Of a stretch of 64,000 nt of DNA, positions 50,214 to 60,884 are shown piece by piece (the first letter of the stretch is position 1; the number at the start of each line of letters is the position of its first letter). The notes under the pieces are model-generated. The model did not search any database. It saw nothing but the letters and a program-made list of their open reading frames with translations, and was not told the DNA's origin. Source of the DNA: Durusdinium trenchii (taxonomy: Eukaryota > Sar > Dinophyceae > Suessiales > Symbiodiniaceae); NCBI GenBank assembly GCA_963970005.1, contig CAXAMN010023662.1, forward strand, positions 541,864-605,863, in the 5' to 3' direction. The translations under genes were made by a program, and so were the position numbers.

Positions 50214-52845
50214 TCATCCTGCTTCCATTTTGGGCCCCGTCCTAGAACTCTCCTCCGGCATCGGCGCGGTGCCGCGGAGAAGAAGGCCGCCTTCTGAAGA
50301 ACGATTGCACGGGCGGAAAAGGCCGTTTCAGGTTTGTAGAGCAAGGAAGCCAAAACAACCAAGGAGGGTTGCCAAGTAGCCACTGTTCATCACCTTTCCT
50401 AAGACAACCACCTCTACCTCAAATAACCTCAAAGTAGTCTTGAAAGTCCATTGAATGAGAGATGGTAGAGGCCAGTGGCAGCCAGTGTACTTTCCCAGAA
50501 TGCACTCCAGTTCAGTATTGGACCTCACGTGCCGATCTTACTCAAATATCCTCAAATGATCGAAAGTCACTGCTCCCATGTCAAAGCATCAATATGTCAA
50601 TACCCCTCAACTTATATTGTTGAGCATCAATAAAAGCACATCTTGGCATTGGAACTCAGTAATTACTAAACAAACTCAGCATATCCTGGCGTCTTGGTGA
50701 AAGATGACCCCCTGAGTATGACCTAGAAACTGAGTCTGCTAGTCTGCATGCCCCCCACCGTGGTCTGGTTACCCTGGGAACCTTCGCTGATGCTCGAGAG
50801 CCGATCTGGCCTCGCTTCGGCCGACCCCGAAGAAGACCGGGGCACGCGCTTGAGCAGGAAATTTGAGGCAGGAAAACTGAGAAAGGCTTCTGAGTGGCAC
50901 AAATCTGCGAGGCTGGAAGCACTCCTCAAAGATTCACAACCTGAACACCTCTCTAGGTGTAGAGGAACTTTTGCATGCCAAATGCTGTGCCAAGGGTTAA
51001 ATTTGTTTGGGCGCGGGGCCACCACGTGTTCAGTTTGGAGGTAGCAGCCACGACCAGTTTTGCTTGTCTCTTTGAGGCAGCAGCCACGGTCTTCCGCCAC
51101 GGTCGTGGTCAACGATGTGGAATTCATGTTCTTTCCGAGAGACCTCAGTGACCTCAGTCAACTGAGAGACCCCAAACACTGACCCCAGAGACCCGTGATC
51201 TGCTTCGAACCTTTGTTCGATGAGCTTCGAAGTCTGCGAAGTCGGCCGCCCAGCGAGCTGTGGCAGCGCTGCCTGTGGCGTTCGCTCTATGGCGTCGTCT
51301 TCACGGACCTCTGGAAGATTTACCGTAGTGGCTCCGGGGTGGCCCCGTACATAGGCTGTCTGGAAGCTAAATCACAAGGCAATCGCGGATAGTCGATCAC
51401 AAGAAAACAGATACGTCTCCGAACGTAGCGAGGTCTTCGTCGCCACGCATGGTTGGTTTTCTCTACTTCTGAATGATCAAGGATCAAGATGCTGAAAGCC
51501 TGTTGCAATGATTCAGAAAAGAGTTCCCCCCCAGCTCATCCAAAGCAAGCCAAGCCATCCTAAACAACACGGGGTGACCCAAACACATCTCCAAATTGAT
51601 CCAAATTGGGTCGACGTACTGGGAGACACGTACTGGCCCTGACTGAGTCGACCTTACGTTACTCTAATTTCCGAACCTTTCAGGTCACGTTGGGTGGGAG
51701 GTCTCCCTATTTTCATACACACACCCACACACTTAGGATAGGGTGTACTGAAAGCGGTGCCACACGCCGGCCTAGGTTACCATTTCCTAAGGGTACAGGT
51801 AGACCAAAACAATAGCATCGACGATCACGCGACAGGTTGACGACGTGCGTGCAGGACTGTGACGCATCTCCAAGTTCAAAGTGTAAAGCGTAAAGCTCAA
51901 CGTTCATGAGCTCCAAAGTCAAGTTCACAGCTCAAGGTTGCAAAACGGCGGTAAGTTCATTAGCTCTTTACTGCAAACCGAAGCCAGGAGAAGGGTCTAG
52001 TTCTAGTTACAAGCAGGGGCCTGTAGATTGGAGTAATCATCACAGCAGGTACAGGAAACTGGCCAAGTTTCCCTTCCCACTCTCGCCCACAGCTTCGTTG
52101 CGTGTGGTAGGACGAGAGTGCCACACGCCCCTAGAAAAACAATTCAACGGAATCCCTGTGATTACAAGGGGTACACACACACGCACACACAACTAACGGT
52201 TATGCTACTATGCAGACCCGAGGTCCCCCTGGTGAGTCTGAAAGTTTGGCCAGGCAGGTGTGGCACCTGCGACGAAGTCGAAGTCGCTGCCGTCCAGCCG
52301 ACTGGAGGCCTTGCCGTCGAGACATGGACAAGCGCCGAGTAGCAGACTCTGGGCCATGCCATGGAGTAGGTGCTACTCCCGAGCAACACTTGCAACGAAA
52401 GGATACAATCCATACTGAACAGGTCTTTAGGACAATAAATAAAGAGACCAAGCGCCGCCTGACTGATGAAGACACGTGGATCAAGCGATCAGAATAGGAG
52501 CTTACCAAGCACCCAATTCCTTGTTGAAGAAGAGTGCGGGCTTGAGGAATGTTGAACCATATCGAACAGCCCCAGCCTGATTGAAAATCCCAAGGACATT
52601 GAAGCTGTGTTATCCACTACTTTGGCCCCGCGGTCTAAAATGGGCCGTTGAATTCTTCTCTGCTTGGGCCAGGCAGTCTTTTGGATGTTTCTTGCACACC
52701 ACGCATCCGCAACTATATATACAGTAACAGACTCCCAGAGATCTTGAAAACCAGTGGTCAACATTCCCCACTTGTCCCCTTTCTTCTCCCCTCTCTTGTA
52801 CCATTCTTCAATCGCTTCGATGAGCGGATGGAACTCGGATCCCAC
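50214..52845 (-). CDS. candidate five-exon gene M3, unknown function
   Basis: Proposed minus exons, all phase-consistent: 52845-52723 (acceptor GGTCTTGCTTTTCAG; FHPLIEAIEEWYKRGEKKGD; donor GTATAT), 52348-52267 (CLDGKASSRLDGSDFDFVA; donor GCAG|GTGCC), 51310 to ~51180 (VREDDAIERTPQAALPQLAG), 50848-50782 (RSSSGSAEARPDRLSSISE) and 50293-50214 (acceptor CGTTCTTCAG; LLLRGTAPMPEESSRTGP; stop TGA 50216-50214). The first exon has the most protein-like translation outside the retroelement. Frames on the plus strand are open at 51.2-51.3 kb (FDELRSLRSRPPSELW) and cannot be excluded. 5' exons beyond 52.85 kb are likely. No family recognised. Confidence 0.45.
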
Positions 52846-54196
52846 CTGAAAAGCAAGACCGGCGCGCGCTGCCAGTTTCACTCCTCACAGTCCAACTCCA
52901 TTGCTTCCACCTGGGCTGGAACTGGAGCTGGCCGATTCGAATCACCAGCTCGGCGGAACAGCTGGGCTGGGAACCATAGGGAACCATGAGAGCTGGGCTG
53001 GCGTAAGTTGGCTCGTATGTGAAACACAATGGCTCTACCCTCCAGATGTGCTGACCCTACTTTCCCCCAAAAAAAGAACCATGTGAAAAACCCACAAATC
53101 CGAGTATTGAGATTATTGAGAGGTGAGCCTCCCCCCATGGTTGTCTGATAGACTTTTTGGCTGTGAACCGAAACCATGCCATGTGACTGGCCATTTGTTA
53201 GATTATTAGGTCTCCAGAAGGGAATCCAGCCAGCGACGAGTCCACAAATCTCAAAAACAAATCGATGTTCAACATGGGGTTCACTCCAGAGCCCTCCCAG
53301 AATCCTCTTCGTCCAAGCCCCATCATCTAATGCCCCAGTTGGGGAGTGTGGGTCAAAATAGGGAAAAAAGCAGCAGCAATGAGCATGAACATGGAAAAGT
53401 AGTTGGGAAACCTATTCTCATCAAGTGCTTACCAACAAGGATTAATATGCAAGTAAGTGAACCGCCACATGGTACACTTGGTGGCATTGCTGGATCTTAG
53501 TTTAGCCGTTTAGCCCAATCCTGCCAAGTGCTACCGAGTATCCATTGATGATATCGAAGCAGAAACTCGAGGTTTAAGGCCTGGGAAGAGAGGAAATAGG
53601 CAAAGGTGGCTAGGTAAGGTATGCATGGGCAAGTGACCCTACAATCCAAATTCATTATCCTTCATGCATTGTAGGGCGCCTTCAGCTGACTGAAGCGCTT
53701 TGCATGTGCCTCATAAAGACTTTGCGTGGAACGTATAATGTCCAATCCCATCTGCTTATTGGGAAACTGGGCCTCCGGCAGCTAGCCACAGTCTCGGGTT
53801 GGAAGGTTGGAAGGTTGCCGGGAAACTCGGCCTGGAGCTCCATGAATGGGAGCCTGAGCTACCTCTGCCACGACTTCTGGAGTTGTCTCTACAAAGTTGC
53901 TAAAAGAATACAGGCCCCCCAGCCCCCCCAGTTGATTGGCCTGTTCGAAAACCTCCGCACATGCGACCTGCTCACTCTCGGCCAAATCGCAAGTCCCTCG
54001 GCTGGGGGATGGCGAGCTTCGTGAAAGCTCTCAAGTATCAACTCCGGGTGTAGAAAACATGGTGTGGAGTGCGAACATGATCTCCCCCAGACCATGCATC
54101 ACGCCCGTAACACAATGAAAGAACCAGATTGTCATGGAATACCCTCCCCAATGTACTTTAATGTGTTTAGTATCTTGCATAGCATACGCTTATGAC

Positions 54197-54265
54197 TTGG
54201 GTATATCCCATGATCAGTAACAGTGGATGATGATCGTTAGCAGAGGCCGTTCTCAAAAATAATGA
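54197..54265 (+). repeat. dispersed repeat D, copy 2
   Basis: TTGGGTATATCCCATGATC, then AGTAACAGTGGATGATGAT and CGTTAG. Similarity to copy 3 continues about 25 bases through GGCCGTTCTCAAAAATAATG, so the unit is at least ~70 bases. Confidence 0.65.
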
Positions 54266-54734
54266 TCATCTTTTACCGATTGTTACTCGTAATGGGACAC
54301 ACCCTAATAACTTATCCAACCACCTGTGCACGCGGACTGCTTATTCATTGTAGTCAAACATCCGTTCCGTTGTACCCATTGCATCCCCACCTGGCCCGCT
54401 CTCGTGGTTCACCAGCACCTTGGAAGCGGATACATCTCTGACCCAAACACTGCAGGGACTGCAATATGTCTAGTGGTCCCCAAATAGATAGAAACAACTA
54501 CAGAAACAGTTTCCAAGACCTTTTGAGTGGGGTCCCCTACTTTTCTATCTCTATTTACCTACATTGACCCCTGTAAATCACCCCAGGTCTGTAGGGACAC
54601 ATTCGCCCTGATCAGTTTGTCTCTTCTTCCGCTTGTTGGAGGAAACCCATCCTTTTTGGTATTCGGAACATGGTCATTGTTTCGGCCATGGTCCACCCAC
54701 TTCCATGATATGTTTTGATAGCGTCCTCTTGCTC

Positions 54735-54832
54735 CTAGTAGCGATGGCCTCCAACCTACGTGCGATGGCCTCCACCTCATAGCGTCCTAGTAGCGATGCC
54801 CTTTGTTACTAGTAGCTTCTTGTTACTAGTAG
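54735..54832. repeat. short array related to the 32.9 kb minisatellite
   Basis: Repeated CTCCTAGTAGCGATGGCCTC / GTCCTAGTAGCGATGCCCT words, then TTACTAGTAGCTTCTTGTTA. The last word matches the repeat unit of 32879-33098. The 32.9 kb array likewise contains a GGTAGCGATGTTGC variant, linking the two arrays. Confidence 0.6.
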
Positions 54833-56629
54833 ATCTTATGGTACAAAATGTCAACCTGTGGATTGCAGTGGTTGTCCTTTTAACCCTCTCATGTTCATCG
54901 CATACACTTGTCATCACAGGTATCCTATCTTAAATGAAAGTTCGAACATGTCTTCTGCTCTGAAAGTTGGCCCGCCTCTGAAGGGAAAGATCAAGACCCT
55001 AACCAAAAATGAAAGGACATGAAAGGACAACGCATGCCATGCTGGGCCAAAAAATCGAGTCTGAACCAGGAGATTTAGGAGTGGGTCAATCAAATGTTAG
55101 GAGTACCAATCCTTGGTTGCCCCAATGCCACGTCACATTAGATGACATCTAATGACAAACAGATGTCAAATCCTCAGACCTCAGACAGACTAACAGATGT
55201 CAACCTTCAGATGCCTTGGGGATTTCCTCTCCGCAGAAAAAAAGATCCCTGGTCGTGCGAGTCCTAAGCCCAACACCGCAATGGCCCCATGCAACACAAT
55301 TGATGGACCTGCATCTTTGGATCATTTTGGAGTGTCTCTGACATGAAGATCTTCTCGAAAAGAAGCGATGCAGCCCCGATCATTTCTCTGCTCATATTGT
55401 TCACAGAAAAGCACACCCACTTCTACTGAAGGTCCCCAGGGTGGTGTCGAGCGCCACTGAGATTTGCTCAATGATAATTAGCACAAAGAAACGGGGGAAA
55501 AAGAAATTGCATAAACATGCATCAACAACTTTCTCAGCGGACTCATCCACGCCGTAAATATCAAATCCATGCAAATCCTCTAAGCAAAACCGGGGCAAGT
55601 CTCCTTGCGGAGTCCACTTCAGGTGCCCGGCCCGACGCTCCGAAGCTCCAACGCTTGGCCTAGGGGCCTCACATCCGTCTGTTGCAAACGTCCAGGATCT
55701 GTGGATCGTTGGCCAGGAGCGGCGGCTTAAATGGTCATTCGTTGCTCTGCCACGCGGATGTCTTGCCAAGGGCAGCGGCAAATGAAGCACAGGCCTGGCC
55801 AAGGAAGAAGGACGATTCCGATGGTCACTTCTTTTTGCTGTGAAGCCTTTCTGAGAGATGCTTTTGGTGGTTTGTTCCACGTACCCTTTTTAAAGGCCAA
55901 GCCGCCCTGGTTGTGATTATTCGGCCACGTTCCAAAGCCAAGCTGTTTCTAAACTCGGTGATTTCCATGGGCAGAGTTGCCTACCTGCAAAGTGCACGCT
56001 TAGAACCTCGGGAGCAGATCCTGGTGACTCTAGGCAGAATTACTAGTTAAACCTCCAAAAAATAATGGAAATCACTCAAATGACTCAAATGCACTTAGGC
56101 TCATCTATGTGTCACTTCAGGACATGTGCAAACTACTTGATTATACACTTACTGCCGGTGCATGGTTTTGTCCAGTTCCCCGCCAAGACGCCACCGGCCT
56201 AGGGGATGAGTGTTGAGATGTGGGCGTGTCTCCGCTGCGCACAAGGCGCAAAGAACTCGATGAGTGCCTTGTGTTGTTTCCGGCCAGAGGAGCACCAGAA
56301 CAACAGCAGCAAAGGATCTCGCATATAACTATAGTATCTATAGTTAGAATATTGTACGTAATAGTATATTGAATACACACACCTCCACTTTCATATACTC
56401 AGCTGAAACACATCAACTCATCTGGGCCAGCCTCAGCCTCAGTTGAAATTCAAGATTATCCGAAATGGCTAACCATAGCGATCCCATTGATCGGGTTTCT
56501 TCAGTCCTTATTTTCGAATAATTGATCACTCCCCGTCGGCGCGGAAGGAGCACCAAATCTACATACTTAGCATGTCTGTCGTCCGTGACACCGGCATCTG
56601 CGGATTACGGGGGGGAAGTCATGTCTTCA

Positions 56630-56709
56630 TAATGTAGAATGTTGATTCAAAGAACCCCCATTTGGACTGAGAACCTCTTCATATGGGGTTTGATTAGTTA
56701 TTCTACATT
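56630..56709. repeat. hairpin beside repeat D
   Basis: TAATGTAGAAT on the left pairs with ATTCTACATT on the right. Inside, CAAAGAACCCCCAT pairs partly with TATGGGGTTTGA. It is a second palindrome within 300 bases of foldback B and directly abuts repeat D copy 3. Confidence 0.5.
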
Positions 56710-56778
56710 GGGTCTATCCTATTCCTCAGTAACAGTGGATGATGATGGTTAGTAAGGGCCTTGTTCAAAAAATAGTGT
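56708..56778 (+). repeat. dispersed repeat D, copy 3
   Basis: TTGGGTCTATCC, then TATTCCTCAGTAACAGTGGA and TGATGATGGTTAG, continuing with GGCCTTGTTCAAAAAATAGTG as in copy 2. It sits between a hairpin (about 56630-56709) and foldback element B, giving a compact cluster of repeats. Confidence 0.65.
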
Positions 56779-56807
56779 TACAGGTCTAGGACAGACCCAA
56801 ATTCTAC

Positions 56808-56906
56808 AATTCTGCCTGGTGCTTAGTAGGGAATAAGGGAATGAGCCCCCAATAGAGATTCTATTGGATCCATTCCCTCATTCCCTGCTAAGCACCAGTC
56901 AGAATT
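56808..56906. repeat. foldback (MITE-like) element B, copy 2
   Basis: 99 bases with inverted ends from AATTCTG to CAGAATT. The arms, GGTGCTTAGTAGGGAAT and its inverted partner ending CCCTGCTAAGCACC, pair over ~35 bases with about four mismatches. The loop carries AATAGAGATTC, as in the copy at 7401-7497. No reading frame. It lies immediately right of repeat D copy 3 and a further hairpin. Confidence 0.8.
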
Positions 56907-57489
56907 AGTCTTCCAAGTTCTTTTACGAACGGATGTCAGGACACTCTGTTTCGCCCGATCTTTGTTTCCCCAGACTTCCGCTGACCAGATGCAGGGGTAG
57001 AATGCATGCGTTGGCTCCGCTTGCAAGCACTGCACACAAGTGTCCTCAAGCGTCAGATCAAAGGATTGTTGTATATGATGCCTGTGTCAAACCGACTCCT
57101 CTACTCAAACAAACTCCTTTACTAAACCACTCCGCTATCTGATGAGGATAATAGAGTCCAAAATCTGAAGAACCGTACCTTAACAGCACCCTCTTCCAAG
57201 AGACCAACAACTGAATCAGGGCCCTGAAGAGGGGCAAGCCGCCGCAACTGAATATATAATCCCAAGCACCTATTCAAAAGCACTACCCAATTAGAAGGCA
57301 CATGTCGGAGACCCCTAAATACAGTCGTCTATATTTGTTTCTAAATGACTGCCTTCCTATTGTACTACTATGTACTACACGCAAGGATATGTTGCTTGGA
57401 GTTTCCTTTATTAGGTGCCCACCCACTAGAATCACAACCAATCGTGCCCCTCGCTAGCGACATGCAGCATTTATACATGCATTTGCACT

Positions 57490-57697
57490 GTCCCCCAATG
57501 GCACGGAGCCACAGAAATGTGCTTTCCACCCAGGCCTCGCAAACCGCCTGGCACAGCGACATCACCTTTCAACATCTTTTACTTAGTTGTTAGATGTTGT
57601 TGATCTGATGGAAAGTTTACAAGTGAAGAATGTCGAAGAATCAATATTCTAATAAAGGCTTCTCTAAAGGGAAAAGGAAGACCTTTCGATCTGAAGG
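57490..57697 (+). repeat. dispersed repeat A, copy 2 (next to the retroelement 3' end)
   Basis: Shares an ordered series of blocks with 2099-2254 in the same orientation: AATGGCACGGA, a run around CTTTCCACC, the block GGCACAGCGACATCACC, TAGTTGTTAG, a TTCTAATAAAG box, and CCTTTCGATCTG. This copy is ~50 bases longer between the last blocks. It lies just 3' of the last stop codon of the minus-strand retroelement, so it may be LTR-derived; equally it may be an independent element with its AATAAAG box in plus orientation. The stretch 57698-57797 between repeat and stop codon holds nothing else recognised. Confidence 0.75.
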
Positions 57698-57797
57698 TCG
57701 TTCTTTCTACAAAATGACAAGCGGAGACTTTTCAGCTAGCGGCCAAGGGATCCCTGTCGATCCGGTTCGAGTGAAAAAGGGTATCGGTCAAAGGTGG

Positions 57798-60700
57798 CTA
57801 TGTCTCATGTACAAATGTTCCAACTCCACTGCTGGCCTGGTGTCTGTTGCTGCAGTGCTTACACAAGCGTTTCACCGAGGCCTTGTTGCTTCGTGCCAGC
57901 CCATTGCATGTCGGGCTCAGGTGAAAGGTGTCACCTGTGGTCGTCACCCAGATCTTGTCTGGGATCTGCAAGCTCGAGCCGCTTGAGCGTCGGCTCAGCT
58001 CAAACTCAGGACTGAGTGTCCTCCTTTCGATAGACGGTGAAGGCGTGGTTCTCATCGGCCGGGAAGTTGCCATAGGCGATTCGCTCGATGAAGGTGAAGG
58101 TGTACGTGGAGCCTTCTTTCTCGTCTTTTCTGGCTTGCGGAAAGCCCATGTCAAAATGCCTTCAAGGCTTCGTAGCCCGAGGTACGCTAGGACGATGAAG
58201 ATCCAAAACATCCAATCTCCTGGCGTCTCAACTGGCTCTTGTACTTGTGCTTGTGCTCCAAGGCTTAACATGGTGAAGGCCAAACAGACTTTTGCCGCCA
58301 TAGTTTGGGTCAATCCCAAAACTGTCATCAAGGCAAAGTTTGTACTCGTTGAAGTCTTTCTCCCCTTCCATGTCTCTTCCCATAGTTCTTGGTCACTCTT
58401 GTAGAGGTCATTCTCCGTGAGATCATGTAGGACAGGAAGGCGACGAAGGAGCGTTGAGTGCTTGTCAACGTTGCCAAATTCAACGTAGCCTGTACTGAGG
58501 TACTGCAGGAGCTTGGGCGCTGTCATCGTTTTGGTCAGTCCATCTGCCAACATGTACTCGGTGGGCGTGAGGATGATGTAGCGAAGCCGACCTGTAGCTC
58601 TTGCCTCTTTGAAAGCTAGGATATATAGCCGTTGCAGCTTATCCTGAGGTACTGAGCGAGCTCCAGTGCATAACTCGAAGAAGTCACGGCAATCTGTTGC
58701 CGTATCCACCGGGAAGACTGTTGAGCCCTGTTCCTGGTATTCGGTGAGCAGCTTGAGTGATGGACTTGGTTCAGGAATCCAAAGTTCTGTCATACGAATG
58801 GACACCATGCTGCTCGCTTCCAGGCCACCAATTGCAGATAGTGTCTCTGCATGGGAGGTGCTATAGGACACACGCTTTGCTTTTCCTCCATGGGCAAACA
58901 GCAAATGACCATAGTTGCTCAAATGTTGAATCTCTGGTTCACCACATGTGATGTCGTCCTGGTTCAGCATCTCTGGAGGCAGTTCGGGCATAAGCAGGAT
59001 CATCATGCCTTCCTGGGCGTAGCTTGTGTCCTTTGATGCAGAGCTCGCATCATGGATGCATTGAAGTCGCATCTTGGTGCCGGGTTCAAAGAAGCGATAA
59101 TGAAGTCCCAGGCTCAACTTGTCTTTGGCACATGCCTTCTTCACCAACTGATTCGCTTGTCGAAGATGTTTGACCTTGGCTTTGGTGATGACGGACTGCA
59201 GTGTTCCAACTTCGGCCACAATGTCCAAACGGGTGCTGCAGAGCCACAAAAGTCCTCCTAGGACTGAGCGAAATTGTGTGAGCTCAGACGGAGTGAGATC
59301 TCGTTCGTCAGATCCTTCTGGATTGTCTGATGGCTTCAGACGAGAGGCGAATGCAGTCTGATCAATGCAGTAGCCTGTGGTGGTCTTGGAATACTGACAG
59401 CCGCAATGCGCAAAGGGAAGTGCATCACGTGAGATCTGGCCAAACTCATCGCACATGGCCTTGAACAGCTGGTCTTTGAACTTCTTCGATCCCACAACAG
59501 CAAGGTCGTCCACATGAGTGGTGAGCGCTCCAAGAAGAGGTTGATCTGCTCGTGGATCCTTCCAAAAGAAGAAGCTATCATCTAGCTTGCTTGGATGGCC
59601 TTTGGTCTTCTTGAGGAACTCGCCCAAGGACAGCTGCCATGCAACCGGGGCGTCATTCAGGCCGTAGATGGGCTTAAGGCACCATAGTCCGTACAGTGGA
59701 ATGTCTTCTGGATTCACCTGGAAACTGTTGTCGACCGCAGCCAGGTGGCGCCAAGTGTTCCATGGTGGTATCAGTACCACTGCACGAGCTGGAGATTTGA
59801 TGCCCTGCTTGAGGAGGATCTCTCGGATGCGATCAAAAGACAATCCCTTCAGGAAAGCGCCTGATACATCCCACGATTCTGGGTCTGAGTGCATGACTGC
59901 TGCTGTGGACATCAAAATCCTCTGTGACAACCGTGAGGCTGTGGTGGATCTTGTAGCCAGTGAATCTTTCTGAGGATCAAAGCATCCTCTGGCACACATT
60001 CTGGACTTGATGATGCGTGATCCACTCTTCATCTTCCAACGTCGCACCCAGGTGCCATCAACGATCACTGTGCCTGGAGGTACTTCAGAAAGTCGAATCT
60101 TCTGAAAGGCCTTTTCGTGGACAAATTGTGCAATCTCCTTGGCATCGGCCTCTTCAACTTGTGGCCAGATTGATGGCAGGTCCTTTTCGGCAATGTTGTC
60201 TTCTGCTGTGACTGAAGCAAAACTGCCGCCGGACGCCATGTCCACAAAGAAAGTCTTGTGTTTGTGTCCGGGCCAGTGCACCAGGTATTGTTCATGTACT
60301 CGATGTACTTGAGCATGTTGATGCAGCGACTTGATGAGGACATCTTTCATTGTCAAATTGCAATACCACTTAGGCATCACATAGCACTCTTCCCACAGAT
60401 CTTGGGTGTAAAGGCGGTGTCGACGTTGTCGATCCATCAGCCAGTGGAGAGTGTGCAAATTCTGGTACTCCTTGGTGACAATGGAGAAGTGTCCTTCCAA
60501 TTCGTTGGTCAATGCAAGTGACCTCAAGTCTTTCTTCTCATTCTGTGTGTGGTGGTCAAGTCGCAGCTTCTTCTCCGGTAGTGGCATTGTGCTTGGCGTC
60601 GGTGATGGTGGTGTCTCTCTCTTTTGAGGTAGCTGTGGAATGACCGATGACAGCGCATCTTCCATCTCCATGCGTTCAACTGGTACACTTGCAGCTTCTG

Positions 60701-60884
60701 ACATGGATGTATCATCAGGCACGATGGCTGGAGGATGTGGTGCATCTGGATCCATCTGAAGTGCCCGTTCCGGAGCTGATGCCGGTGATCTGGATGCAGG
60801 CTCTTCAAACGTCTCGGGGTAGTAGTAGATGTAGAGAACGCACAGATGCTCCCATTGGGCCTCATGGAGGTTCTTCATCCTCAT
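57798..60884 (-). CDS. copia-type reverse transcriptase / RNase H with membrane-anchored-like tail
   Basis: A 1028-residue open frame. Residues 1-110 are a Pro/Ser/Glu-rich linker. Residues ~253-500 are a copia-family reverse transcriptase (RVT_2 type): SWDVSGAF with Asp339, the PIYGLNDAPVAW motif near 405-416, and the catalytic VDD at 458-460. RNase H follows at ~600-785, with acidic candidates Asp612 (IHDASSAS), Glu680 (SHAE), Asp731 and Asp781 (LADGLTK). The enzyme copies element RNA into DNA and removes the RNA strand, probably in cytoplasmic particles. Unusually, ~240 residues follow RNase H: two hydrophobic segments (~849-875 and ~891-912), a Ser/Pro/Arg-rich stretch, and a terminal His988/Cys993/Cys1008/Cys1011 pattern. 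The ATG overlaps the integrase stop (ATGA), and a TAA lies directly upstream in frame, so the segment needs reinitiation or reflects a lost base. Confidence 0.93.
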   Translation of the reverse strand: MRMKNLHEAQWEHLCVLYIYYYPETFEEPASRSPASAPERALQMDPDAPHPPAIVPDDTSMSEAASVPVERMEMEDALSSVIPQLPQKRETPPSPTPSTMPLPEKKLRLDHHTQNEKKDLRSLALTNELEGHFSIVTKEYQNLHTLHWLMDRQRRHRLYTQDLWEECYVMPKWYCNLTMKDVLIKSLHQHAQVHRVHEQYLVHWPGHKHKTFFVDMASGGSFASVTAEDNIAEKDLPSIWPQVEEADAKEIAQFVHEKAFQKIRLSEVPPGTVIVDGTWVRRWKMKSGSRIIKSRMCARGCFDPQKDSLATRSTTASRLSQRILMSTAAVMHSDPESWDVSGAFLKGLSFDRIREILLKQGIKSPARAVVLIPPWNTWRHLAAVDNSFQVNPEDIPLYGLWCLKPIYGLNDAPVAWQLSLGEFLKKTKGHPSKLDDSFFFWKDPRADQPLLGALTTHVDDLAVVGSKKFKDQLFKAMCDEFGQISRDALPFAHCGCQYSKTTTGYCIDQTAFASRLKPSDNPEGSDERDLTPSELTQFRSVLGGLLWLCSTRLDIVAEVGTLQSVITKAKVKHLRQANQLVKKACAKDKLSLGLHYRFFEPGTKMRLQCIHDASSASKDTSYAQEGMMILLMPELPPEMLNQDDITCGEPEIQHLSNYGHLLFAHGGKAKRVSYSTSHAETLSAIGGLEASSMVSIRMTELWIPEPSPSLKLLTEYQEQGSTVFPVDTATDCRDFFELCTGARSVPQDKLQRLYILAFKEARATGRLRYIILTPTEYMLADGLTKTMTAPKLLQYLSTGYVEFGNVDKHSTLLRRLPVLHDLTENDLYKSDQELWEETWKGRKTSTSTNFALMTVLGLTQTMAAKVCLAFTMLSLGAQAQVQEPVETPGDWMFWIFIVLAYLGLRSLEGILTWAFRKPEKTRKKAPRTPSPSSSESPMATSRPMRTTPSPSIERRTLSPEFELSRRSSGSSLQIPDKIWVTTTGDTFHLSPTCNGLARSNKASVKRLCKHCSNRHQASSGVGTFVHET

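Larger units (their letters stand above)
52846..56629. other. unassigned DNA and repeats
   Basis: Repeat D copy 2 and the minisatellite relative lie here. A 159-codon minus frame (55401-55880) covers a GC-rich patch at 55600-55760 but matches nothing I know. Possible 5' exons of M3 near 52.9-53.0 kb end at CCCAG|GTGGAAG. Confidence 0.4.
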
